From a virus, in the IMG/VR virus record IMGVR_UViG_3300049893_000388, positions 1-35,558 of that record: a stretch of DNA of 35,558 bases. The stretch is one strand, 5' to 3'. The position numbers were made by a program, and so were the translations under genes. The notes under the pieces were generated by a model. That model did no database searches. It had not been told where the DNA came from and saw only the letters and a program-made list of their open reading frames with translations. Each line of letters begins with the position of its first letter. Positions within the stretch are counted from its first letter, which is position 1. Below, one piece after another: positions 1 through 5,139 of this stretch.

Positions 1-20
1 AAATGCCAAGCGCGGATCAT
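1..20 (-). CDS. Start of an unidentified leftward gene, cut by the window edge
   Basis: Only six full codons are inside the window (reading M-I-R-A-W-H), starting at an ATG whose first bases overlap the TGA stop of the 50-aa membrane protein gene (ATGA junction at 17-20). The overlap matches the joints of the preceding leftward genes, which is the only reason to call it. Nothing can be said about function. Confidence 0.35.
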
Positions 21-169
21 GGTGCATCCCCAATGAATAGTCCGACGATTCCCAGGATCACGGCGCCGACAGGGCCGCCGATCCAGTAGCCAAGTGACGC
101 TCCGATGGTGGCGCCCGGGAGCATGAACAGCAGGGCCACAAAGACCACTGCGAGAATGATCGTTGTCAT
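17..169 (-). CDS. Small glycine-rich membrane protein, 50 aa
   Basis: This ORF is nearly all membrane: a hydrophobic stretch at residues 3-18 (TIILAVVFVALLFML) and a second at about 27-47, joined by a Gly-rich segment with small residues at regular spacing (GATIGASLGYWIGGPVG), like a glycine-zipper hairpin. It starts two bases after the stop of the upstream 41-aa gene and its own stop overlaps the next ATG, so it is probably translated by coupling; I see no good ribosome binding site. Length and topology would suit a small phage membrane protein such as a superinfection or holin-like factor, but no family is recognised. Confidence 0.6.
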   Translation of the reverse strand: MTTIILAVVFVALLFMLPGATIGASLGYWIGGPVGAVILGIVGLFIGDAP

Positions 170-171
170 GG

Positions 172-297
172 TCAGAGCCCGATCAGGTTAAGGATGCGCC
201 GCAGCATGGAAACCCTGCGCTTGCAGCGCGATGGCTCGGTCCATGTGACGCGATCGAGCGGGACAAGCGACAGGTTCGCGTCGTGCTCGTTTTTCAT
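172..297 (-). CDS. Small basic protein, 41 aa
   Basis: A 41-residue protein beginning MKNEHDANLSLVPL and ending in a basic, amphipathic stretch (SRCKRRVSMLRRILNLIGL). Its ATG overlaps the TGA of the upstream 35-aa gene (ATGA at 294-297), and its stop lies two bases before the next ATG. The main support is this tight packing in a chain of minus-strand genes. No family is recognised. The basic tail could bind nucleic acid or membrane; that is a guess. Confidence 0.5.
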   Translation of the reverse strand: MKNEHDANLSLVPLDRVTWTEPSRCKRRVSMLRRILNLIGL

Positions 298-401
298 GGT
301 TTCCTCGCAGAGTAGAGACAGGCCAGCTCCCAGCACAGGCCGGGTTCATAGCTGGGGATCGTGCGCCGCAGCGCGAAGTAGATTCGGACGGTGCGTTGCA
401 T
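294..401 (-). CDS. Very small protein, 35 aa
   Basis: An ORF of 35 codons (begins MQRTVRIYFALRR) placed two bases after the TAA of the 118-aa gene and ending in an ATGA overlap with the 41-aa gene. The position in a series of end-to-end minus-strand ORFs argues that it is translated, possibly only to couple translation of what follows. No conserved domain is visible. It could be a chance ORF, but a longer gene in this gap is not available in any frame. Confidence 0.4.
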   Translation of the reverse strand: MQRTVRIYFALRRTIPSYEPGLCWELACLYSARKP

Positions 402-403
402 GG

Positions 404-760
404 TTACTGCTCGGTCACGTTACGGGCGACTTCTTCAAGCGCGAACCACGCCAGCGCATTGGCAATTTGGGTGTCGTGCGCCTTCTTCGGGCCATAGAGG
501 GTGCGCCCAATTTCGGCTTCGGTGTAGTCGCCATTCAGGCAGCGGAAGCCCGCCACCATCTTGGTGGGCGATTCGCCAAAGTCAGCGGCCATTTCTTCGA
601 CCAGTGCCACGATGCGCTGTTGGTGCTTGGCGTAGAAGGCGCAGGTGTCCGTGTAGTAGCAGAACCCCGGGAATCCACCATCGGCCCCGTGGTTTGCTAC
701 GTCACGCAGGGAATCGCGTCCGACGCGGCGGATGACTGCGGTTTGAAGTGTCTTGTCCAT
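404..760 (-). CDS. Conserved phage-type hypothetical protein, 118 aa
   Basis: The ORF starts MDKTLQTAVIRRVG and contains the stretch RDSLRDVANHGADGGFPGFCYY, typical of small phage proteins of unknown function that I have seen in proteobacterial siphoviruses and podoviruses (DUF7222-like; identification from memory). A clear Shine-Dalgarno (AGGAGA) sits 7-8 bases before the ATG on the minus strand. It is the largest gene of the leftward set and is followed at once by three much smaller genes. There is no catalytic motif I can name; the segment with F, Y and C residues might bind DNA or a partner protein. Confidence 0.8.
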   Translation of the reverse strand: MDKTLQTAVIRRVGRDSLRDVANHGADGGFPGFCYYTDTCAFYAKHQQRIVALVEEMAADFGESPTKMVAGFRCLNGDYTEAEIGRTLYGPKKAHDTQIANALAWFALEEVARNVTEQ

Positions 761-780
761 TGTGGGAATCTCCTATTAGG

Positions 781-830
781 TGCTGACTGCACCCTATAGC
801 CCACGGAATGGGCTAGGTGGGTGGGGTCAG
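781..830 (-). repeat. Intergenic module: 21-bp repeat plus hairpin
   Basis: Between the 56-aa and 118-aa genes the minus strand reads, in order, a 21-bp repeat (810-830, second copy at 1398-1418), a perfect 7-bp stem with a 5-base loop (797-815, arms TAGCCCA and TGGGCTA) and an 11-bp word (781-791, TGCTGACTGCA on the plus strand) that recurs at 1048-1058. The stem is not followed by a T-run, so an RNA-processing or translation-control hairpin fits better than an intrinsic terminator. Confidence 0.6.
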
Positions 831-849
831 TGCTCAATGCGTACCGAGT

Positions 850-1020
850 TCATTGATTACCCCGTTGCTGATCTGCGTATGGCGCGAGCTGGAGCTGGAC
901 TGCATCGCGCATTGCTAGCCACGCTTCGCGGAATTCACTTTCCGCCATGTTGCCGCCAAGTCTGCCCAGGATTACCCAAGCCTTGACGAGCGCTTCGTAA
1001 TCACTTTCGCTGATGTTCAT
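850..1020 (-). CDS. Small acidic alpha-helical protein, 56 aa
   Basis: This gene reads MNISESDYEALVKAWVILG and continues as a probably all-helical, acidic protein ending ADQQRGNQ. The start is fixed by a strong Shine-Dalgarno (CTGGAG, within a 16-bp repeat at 1023-1038) on the minus strand. The same repeat precedes the 73-aa zinc-ribbon-like gene, which supports both starts. No domain is recognised. Confidence 0.65.
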   Translation of the reverse strand: MNISESDYEALVKAWVILGRLGGNMAESEFREAWLAMRDAVQLQLAPYADQQRGNQ

Positions 1021-1022
1021 TG

Positions 1023-1038
1023 TCTCTATCTCCAGTAG
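1023..1038 (-). repeat. 16-bp repeat carrying a ribosome binding site, copy 1
   Basis: On the minus strand this is CTACTGGAGATAGAGA, ending two bases before the ATG of the 56-aa gene. An identical copy at 1638-1653 ends one base before the ATG of the zinc-ribbon-like gene. Two identical leaders in front of unrelated coding sequences suggest module duplication or shared translational control. Confidence 0.7.
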
Positions 1039-1059
1039 TGGTGTCTTGCTGACTGCAAG

Positions 1060-1080
1060 CGCAAGGGCCGAACCCTTGCG
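1060..1080 (-). terminator. Perfect 8-bp hairpin between leftward genes
   Basis: Arms CGCAAGGG (1060-1067) and CCCTTGCG (1073-1080) pair perfectly around a 5-base loop. The hairpin sits just after the stop of the 85-aa gene on the minus strand and before the leader of the 56-aa gene. There is no U-tract, so termination is uncertain; it could be a stability or processing element. Its flanks share words with the module at 781-830. Confidence 0.45.
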
Positions 1081-1089
1081 GCTGGGGTC

Positions 1090-1347
1090 CTAGGCTGCTG
1101 GCTTGAATCCGAGCGCGAATTGCTTGAACTCGTTGAATGACATGACAAAGGTCATGTGGTCGCGCGCCCAAGATTGAAACTTCTCGTTGTCGATCAGCCA
1201 CTGGGGCAGAGACCACGATGCATAGACGTGCTTGCGCCCGGATACGTCTTTGCTTGGGGACAACTTGAACTCAGCGGGCGTTACCACGTCCATTCCGAAT
1301 TCAAACCCGCCTTGGCGGGCGTCAACGAGAATGCTACGGACTGGCAT
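1090..1347 (-). CDS. Hypothetical protein, 85 aa
   Basis: The protein starts MPVRSILVDARQGG and is rich in aromatic residues (WSLPQWLIDNEKFQSWARDH). The ATG has a good minus-strand Shine-Dalgarno (CAGGAG, 8 bases upstream). It has the size and mixed alpha/beta look of phage early proteins, but no motif points to a role. It is flanked by the two copies of the 21-bp repeat (810-830 and 1398-1418), together with the 56-aa gene, so this pair may behave as one inserted unit. Confidence 0.7.
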   Translation of the reverse strand: MPVRSILVDARQGGFEFGMDVVTPAEFKLSPSKDVSGRKHVYASWSLPQWLIDNEKFQSWARDHMTFVMSFNEFKQFALGFKPAA

Positions 1348-1397
1348 TTGATTCGCTCCTGTTATGTGCTGGCATCCGGCCGGTGCGGGTTAGGTAG

Positions 1398-1418
1398 GGG
1401 CTAGGTGGGTGGGGTCAG
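1398..1418 (-). repeat. 21-bp intergenic repeat, second copy
   Basis: Identical over 21 bases to 810-830 (plus strand GGGCTAGGTGGGTGGGGTCAG). The end of this copy includes the TGA stop of the zinc-ribbon-like gene (1415-1417). Next to it at about 1374-1388 is a GC-rich dyad (GCATCCGGCCGGTGC), so again repeat and dyad lie together downstream of a stop codon. Confidence 0.65.
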
Positions 1419-1636
1419 CGCACACAGTCAATCGCGCTTTGCATGGCTTCCATTGCGGATTCCAGCGTAGGGAAGATATGGCCGCAATGCAGACACTTTG
1501 TTGGTTTCTTTTCGTGGCCTTGAAGCCATGTATGCGGGCAGCGTCCAGCTTTTCGCATGCGACTCAATGCGTTGCCGATGCGGTGCAGTTCGGCAGACTC
1601 TAAATCCGCGTCAAGCCTGTCATCCAAGTAGCACAT
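1415..1636 (-). CDS. Small zinc-ribbon-like protein, 73 aa
   Basis: The chosen start (MCYLDDRLDADLESAELHRIG) lies one base after the ribosome-binding repeat at 1638-1653; a longer reading from 1720 exists but lacks such a site. The protein has CPHTW at about residues 30-34 and CLHCGHIF at about 44-51, a C-x2-H / C-x2-C-x-H arrangement expected to hold one zinc ion. It is the first gene of the leftward set, downstream of the promoter at 1682-1710. The function is probably nucleic-acid or protein binding; no named family. Confidence 0.65.
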   Translation of the reverse strand: MCYLDDRLDADLESAELHRIGNALSRMRKAGRCPHTWLQGHEKKPTKCLHCGHIFPTLESAMEAMQSAIDCVR

Positions 1637-1637
1637 C

Positions 1638-1653
1638 TCTCTATCTCCAGTAG
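1638..1653 (-). repeat. 16-bp repeat carrying a ribosome binding site, copy 2
   Basis: Identical to 1023-1038 and placed the same way relative to the following ATG (1634-1636). It decides the start of the zinc-ribbon-like gene. Confidence 0.7.
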
Positions 1654-1681
1654 CGGCCAGCACCTCACTGACCATGCCTAA

Positions 1682-1710
1682 AGCATAGAGCATGATGCAC
1701 AGAGCATCAA
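1682..1710 (-). promoter_or_regulatory. Leftward sigma70-type promoter candidate
   Basis: On the minus strand, TTGATG (1705-1710) and TATGCT (1682-1687) are separated by exactly 17 bases, matching the vegetative -35/-10 pattern at 4/6 or better in each box. Transcription would begin near 1675, giving a leader of about 40 bases to the ATG at 1636 with its ribosome binding site inside. This fits a promoter for the leftward small-gene run. Confidence 0.45.
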
Positions 1711-1760
1711 GCCTAAGCACTACCGTTTATCCACCTAGAACATACCGTTCGTCGGACAAA

Positions 1761-1792
1761 ACAGTGACTATCGCTTGACACTGTGCGATAGT
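1761..1792. promoter_or_regulatory. Interlocking inverted repeats over a TTGACA box: likely operator
   Basis: ACTATCGC (1767-1774) and GCGATAGT (1785-1792) form a perfect 8-bp inverted repeat with a 10-base spacer. ACAGTG (1761-1766) and CACTGT (1779-1784) form a second, interlocked one. A consensus -35 box TTGACA (1775-1780) lies in the centre, although the best -10 at the right distance is poor. Position in the divergent gap between leftward and rightward genes suggests a regulator binding site controlling one or both directions. Confidence 0.5.
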
Positions 1793-1830
1793 GCTCATGC
1801 TGGTCACTCGCAAGAATCAACTATCTGACT

Positions 1831-1956
1831 ATGGAGCGCGCCCGACAACGATTGATCGCACTACTGATACAGCGGTGGCGATCCAAGGGAGTGCCGCAGC
1901 CGCAAGCGGTAGCACGCGCCATGCGGGAAGCCGCTAAACTGTTCGAACACAAGTGA
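1831..1956 (+). CDS. Small basic helical protein, 41 aa
   Basis: The ORF reads MERARQRLIALLIQRWRSKG and is strongly helical and basic, with a hydrophobic face in the first 17 residues. It is the first rightward ORF after the control region and ends 13 bases before the small terminase start. There is no Shine-Dalgarno, so it might be leaderless or spurious; the clean helix-like composition and placement are the support. A DNA-binding or terminase-accessory role is only a guess. Confidence 0.4.
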   Translation: MERARQRLIALLIQRWRSKGVPQPQAVARAMREAAKLFEHK

Positions 1957-1969
1957 GCAAGCACTAACA

Positions 1970-2467
1970 GTGGCACCGCCTAGCACCGCAACGCCGAAGC
2001 TCGAAGCAATCGGCATGGACCAGATCGCAGACTGGGTTGCCGAAGGCCGCAGCACGCGCCAGATCGCAGAGATAGCAGGTTGTAGTCAGATCACGTTGAT
2101 GCGCTGGTTGCGCTCAGATATGATTCGGTCCGCGCGCTTCGATGAAGCCCTGCTGATCGCCGCTGAGCACTTCGAGGATCGCGCCATCTCATACCTGGAC
2201 AGTGCGGCCGACGAGATAAGGGCTGAGCCTGAGCTGGCGAACCCAATCGTCACACTGGCCCGTGAGCGGGCACAGGCAGCATGGCGGCAGGCCAGTGTGC
2301 GTGACCCCAGGCGGTACAGCGACAGGCGCACCAGCAGCGACGTGAGCGTGACCATCAAGCATGACGTGAGCGCACTGCCGACCAGCGAGCTGGAGCGCAT
2401 CGTGGCCCAGCACAAGGGTACGCTAGAGCTAGAGAGCGACGGCCAGGTCACAGACCCAGGGGGATAG
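1970..2467 (+). CDS. terS: Terminase small subunit
   Basis: A 165-aa protein with an N-terminal helix-turn-helix (residues about 17-50, IADWVAEGRSTRQIAEIAGC then a recognition helix with TLMRWLRS), a central helical region, and a charged tail. This layout is that of phage small terminases, which bind the packaging start site on phage DNA, oligomerise in a ring and feed DNA to the large subunit. It lies just upstream of the large subunit. The GTG at 1970 is the longest start; ATG at 2015 (MDQIADWV) begins right at the HTH and is also plausible, with neither ribosome site strong. Confidence 0.75.
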   Translation: MAPPSTATPKLEAIGMDQIADWVAEGRSTRQIAEIAGCSQITLMRWLRSDMIRSARFDEALLIAAEHFEDRAISYLDSAADEIRAEPELANPIVTLARERAQAAWRQASVRDPRRYSDRRTSSDVSVTIKHDVSALPTSELERIVAQHKGTLELESDGQVTDPGG

Positions 2468-2586
2468 GTCGGAATCCAGCGACCGGGGGTGTGTGAAAAG
2501 TTGGGGCCCCACTAAGAAACCTGTGGCATCTAGCCAAAGTGAGATTCATTGAGGGGGTTAAAGGACTCCTGACCTAATCTGAATAT

Positions 2587-2778
2587 ATGAGAATCTGCGA
2601 TCAGTTTCTGGGGCATATCAGGTGGATGGCTGATATGGGGGTATCGAATACTGAGATTGGAGAGGTATTTGGGTACACGGCGGAGCAGGTTCGGAAGATG
2701 GTCAGCGGCAAGGAGAGGGGATACGTGAAGGCAAAGCCTTTGTGGACGCTTGAGGCTTTGGTTAGACTTCCTGCATGA
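2587..2778 (+). CDS. Small helix-turn-helix protein next to terminase
   Basis: A 63-aa ORF with a likely helix-turn-helix at about residues 11-42 (WMADMGVSNTEIGEVFGYTA, then EQVRKMVSG), typical of resolvase- or sigma-like HTH segments. Its stop overlaps the ATG of the large terminase (ATGA at 2775-2778), so its translation is probably coupled to terminase. It could be a second DNA-recognition factor in packaging or a regulator. An internal ATG at 2626 with AGGTGG before it is an alternative start. The 119-base gap upstream (2468-2586) holds only a 10-bp palindrome at 2502-2511 and no convincing promoter. Confidence 0.6.
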   Translation: MRICDQFLGHIRWMADMGVSNTEIGEVFGYTAEQVRKMVSGKERGYVKAKPLWTLEALVRLPA

Positions 2779-4985
2779 CGCAACTAGCTGCTGCTGCTGA
2801 CGAGTTACTGAGGAGGAGGAGGGCCAAGGATTCCTTGGAGGCGTGGATGCGCTACAGGGGCGCTCCGCACAAGCCTGCTCTGCACCACAAGTTGCTGATA
2901 AGCGAACTGGAGATGGTTGAGCGTGGGGACACGCGCAATCTGATGGTAAATATGCCTCCGGGTGGAGCCAAATCCACATATGGGAGCGTGGAGTTTCCTG
3001 CGTGGTATATGGGCAGGAATCCTGAGAAGTTGATTATCGGGACGGCCAATACCGATGAACTCGCAGAAGTATTCTCCAGACGGGTCAGGAATATCGTCAA
3101 CACCGCTGAGTTCGAGCGAGTATTTGGACATACCCTGTCAGACGACAAGACTGGAGTTGGGAACTGGGTCACAACAGCCAACGGAGAATACTTCGCGGCT
3201 GGTGTCGGGGCGGCTATCGCTGGACGCCGTGGCGATCTTGGTCTTCTGGATGACCCGGTAAAAAGCCGGGAGGACGCCGATTCAGAAAGGTCCAGAGAGC
3301 GAGTTTGGCAGTGGTACGTCAACGACTTCTTGACTCGACTGAAGCCTGACGCCCGCAAGATACTGATAATGTGCATGACGGGAGATACCCGTGTGCTGAT
3401 GGCTGACGGATCAGAGACATTGCTGCGAGACATTCGGCCAGGGAATGTCGTTGCGACCAATGACGGCGGACAAATAGGCGTCGCAAGAGTGCTGAACTGG
3501 GTCAATCAAGGCCCTGATTACGTATTCACAATTAGGACGACTTCAGGCAGAATCATCCGAGCGAACAAGCGGCATCCGTTTCTTGTTTGTAGGGATAGGG
3601 GGCCTGAATGGGTGCGACTAAAAGACCTGCGTCCGAAAGACAGACTGATCTGCGTTGGGGAACATGGAAAGGCATCACTTGCAAAGCTGACGGCTGTGAA
3701 CTACCGGCCAAGTGCAAGGGGTTCTGCATGTCCCACTACTCAAAAGACAGGTGGGCTCGCGGAATCAGACCTCCATCACACAACCATGAGTCGCTTCGTG
3801 CGTCACATCTTCGACACAGATACGGAATTGGCCCTGAAGAATACAAAACATTGCTTGCCGAGCAAGGCGGGGTTTGCGCAATTTGTAGGCAACCCCCCAC
3901 ACAAGAAAATACTAGACCTGGAGCGAGGCTTTATCTCTGCGTTGACCACTGCCACGACTCCGATCAAGTCCGTGGACTACTATGCAACGACTGTAATGTT
4001 GCAATCGGACGGATCAGAACCCCTGAAAACCTGGAAGCAGCAGCACGATACCTACGACTTCATTCAAGACGAGATTGAATCCATCACGGCTGATGACTAT
4101 GAGGATGTTTTTGACATCCAGGTAGAAGGCACCGAAAACTTCATCGCCAACGGCTGCACGGCCTCGAATACACGCTGGCATGAGGATGACCTTGGGGGTC
4201 GAATCCTGGAGCGGGAAAAGAAGCTGTGGAAAGTGATATCACTTCCAATGGAGGCTCAGGAGGATGATCCACTTGGACGGGAACCTGGGGACAGACTCTG
4301 GCCTGAGTATTTCACCGATGAGATGGTGGACCTTGCCAAGCAAGATACTCGGTCTTGGTGGGCGCTATACCAACAGCAACCCACAGCTGAGGACGGGGAC
4401 TACTTCAAAAGGGAGTGGTTCCTGGAGTACGACACCCCACCGAAAGGACTGAAACTCTATGGAGCCTCTGATTTCGCTGTTACCGAGGGTGGCGGGGACT
4501 ATACGGAGCATGGTATTGCTGGAGTCGATGCCAGTTCCAACCTCTATATCCTGGACTGGTGGCGAGGGCAAAAAGCAGCAGACCACTGGATCGACCGTAT
4601 GGCTGACCTTGTTGCCAAGCACCAACCAATGTGTTGGTTTGGCGAGGCTGGACCTATCCGAAGGTCAATCGAGCCTTTCATGATGAAGCGTCTCTCGGAA
4701 AGAGAGGCGTTTTGTCGGGTCGAATGGCTACCCAGCGTGGCAGACAAAGAGGCCCGCGCCCGTGGCGTTCAGGCCATGATGGCTATGGGAAAAGTGTTCT
4801 GGCCTAGGTTTGCCGGCTGGAAAACCGAGGTACAGGGCCAGATGATGAAATTCCCCGCTGGGAAACACGATGATTCAGTGGACGTGATGAGCCTGTTCGG
4901 GCGTGGTTTGAAGCACATAAATGGTGGTCGCGGGAAAATGAAACCGTTAAACTACCCGAACTTGGGCTTACCTGGGGTACGTTGA
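2775..4985 (+). CDS. terL: Terminase large subunit interrupted by an intein
   Basis: This is the packaging motor ATPase/nuclease. Residues 1-199 hold the ATPase: Walker A at 61-68 (PPGGAKST) and Walker B at 156-160 (LLDDP region, GLLDD). Residues 466-736 carry the rest: the conserved TRWHEDDLGGR segment and an RNase H-like nuclease domain with YGASDFAVTEGGGDYT and a late HDDSVDVMSLF acidic motif. Residues 200-465 are an intein (separate entry). Removing it joins KILIM to TRWHEDD, exactly the usual terminase sequence, and gives a normal 470-aa protein. Translation is coupled to the HTH gene upstream by an ATGA overlap. Confidence 0.93.
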   Translation: MTQLAAAADELLRRRRAKDSLEAWMRYRGAPHKPALHHKLLISELEMVERGDTRNLMVNMPPGGAKSTYGSVEFPAWYMGRNPEKLIIGTANTDELAEVFSRRVRNIVNTAEFERVFGHTLSDDKTGVGNWVTTANGEYFAAGVGAAIAGRRGDLGLLDDPVKSREDADSERSRERVWQWYVNDFLTRLKPDARKILIMCMTGDTRVLMADGSETLLRDIRPGNVVATNDGGQIGVARVLNWVNQGPDYVFTIRTTSGRIIRANKRHPFLVCRDRGPEWVRLKDLRPKDRLICVGEHGKASLAKLTAVNYRPSARGSACPTTQKTGGLAESDLHHTTMSRFVRHIFDTDTELALKNTKHCLPSKAGFAQFVGNPPHKKILDLERGFISALTTATTPIKSVDYYATTVMLQSDGSEPLKTWKQQHDTYDFIQDEIESITADDYEDVFDIQVEGTENFIANGCTASNTRWHEDDLGGRILEREKKLWKVISLPMEAQEDDPLGREPGDRLWPEYFTDEMVDLAKQDTRSWWALYQQQPTAEDGDYFKREWFLEYDTPPKGLKLYGASDFAVTEGGGDYTEHGIAGVDASSNLYILDWWRGQKAADHWIDRMADLVAKHQPMCWFGEAGPIRRSIEPFMMKRLSEREAFCRVEWLPSVADKEARARGVQAMMAMGKVFWPRFAGWKTEVQGQMMKFPAGKHDDSVDVMSLFGRGLKHINGGRGKMKPLNYPNLGLPGVR
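3372..4169 (+). mobile_element. Intein inside the large terminase
   Basis: The 266-aa insert begins with Cys200 in CMTGDTRVLMADG (block A) and has a block B-like stretch TSGRIIRANKRHPFLV with His267. Further on it has EWVRLKDLRPKDRL, then block F as EDVFDIQVEGTENFIANG, and it ends A-S-N465 before Thr466. These are the hallmarks of a Hint-type splicing domain. Two catalytic positions deviate: the usual Thr of block B is Asn264, and the penultimate His of block G is Ser464. Splicing would remove exactly this block from a conserved motor motif. The middle of the insert overlaps an HNH gene in another frame. Confidence 0.9.
3608..4078 (+). CDS. HNH endonuclease nested out of frame within the intein
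   Basis: A 156-aa ORF in the -1 frame relative to terminase encodes a full homing-type nuclease. An N-terminal zinc knuckle (CKADGCELPAKCKGFCMSHY, residues about 25-44) is followed by an endonuclease VII/HNH core: GGVCAICRQ, then YLCVDHCHDSDQVRGLLCN and DCNVAIG, with paired Cys and the D-H-C-H catalytic centre, and the usual EN-LEAAARYL tail. A strong Shine-Dalgarno (AGGGGG, 3597-3602) lies 5 bases before the ATG. It ends inside the intein before block F. It could cut an intein-free terminase allele and promote homing. The intein frame stays open through all of it. Confidence 0.88.
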   Translation: MGATKRPASERQTDLRWGTWKGITCKADGCELPAKCKGFCMSHYSKDRWARGIRPPSHNHESLRASHLRHRYGIGPEEYKTLLAEQGGVCAICRQPPTQENTRPGARLYLCVDHCHDSDQVRGLLCNDCNVAIGRIRTPENLEAAARYLRLHSRRD

Positions 4986-4986
4986 C

Positions 4987-5139
4987 GTGTCTTATGCATT
5001 GCAGAACCAAATCAAGGCAATGCAGGCTCGAATTGACGAGTTACTTGAGCGCGTCAGGATATTGGAGGAAGCCCAGCGGCCACAGCGTCCGGTTCTGACG
5101 CTGAAGAAACCCGAGAAGGCTTCCAATGTCCAAAGTTGA
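4987..5139 (+). CDS. Small coiled-coil protein between terminase and portal, 50 aa
   Basis: Starting at a GTG one base past the terminase stop, this ORF reads MSYALQNQIKAMQARIDELL and continues with heptad-spaced hydrophobics to about residue 28 (a parallel coiled coil), then a Pro/Lys-rich tail. It overlaps the portal start by 14 bases. Short coiled-coil proteins at this place occur in many podovirus-like genomes and may act in packaging or portal assembly, but no function is established here. Confidence 0.6.
   Translation: MSYALQNQIKAMQARIDELLERVRILEEAQRPQRPVLTLKKPEKASNVQS

Noticed and set aside
1386-1395. GTTAGGT near 1389 as a possible attC core in the left region
   Set aside because: No inverse core or folding partner lies within 150 bases; it belongs to the repeated intergenic module.
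2502-2511. TGGGGCCCCA palindrome in the terminase gap as a cos or pac site
   Set aside because: A 10-bp palindrome alone is weak evidence, and no surrounding direct repeats support a packaging site.
3608-3660. Programmed -1 frameshift joining the intein N-part to HNH
   Set aside because: No X-XXY-YYZ slippery heptamer in the right phase (the A-run at about 3618 does not fit), and the HNH ORF has its own start and ribosome site.
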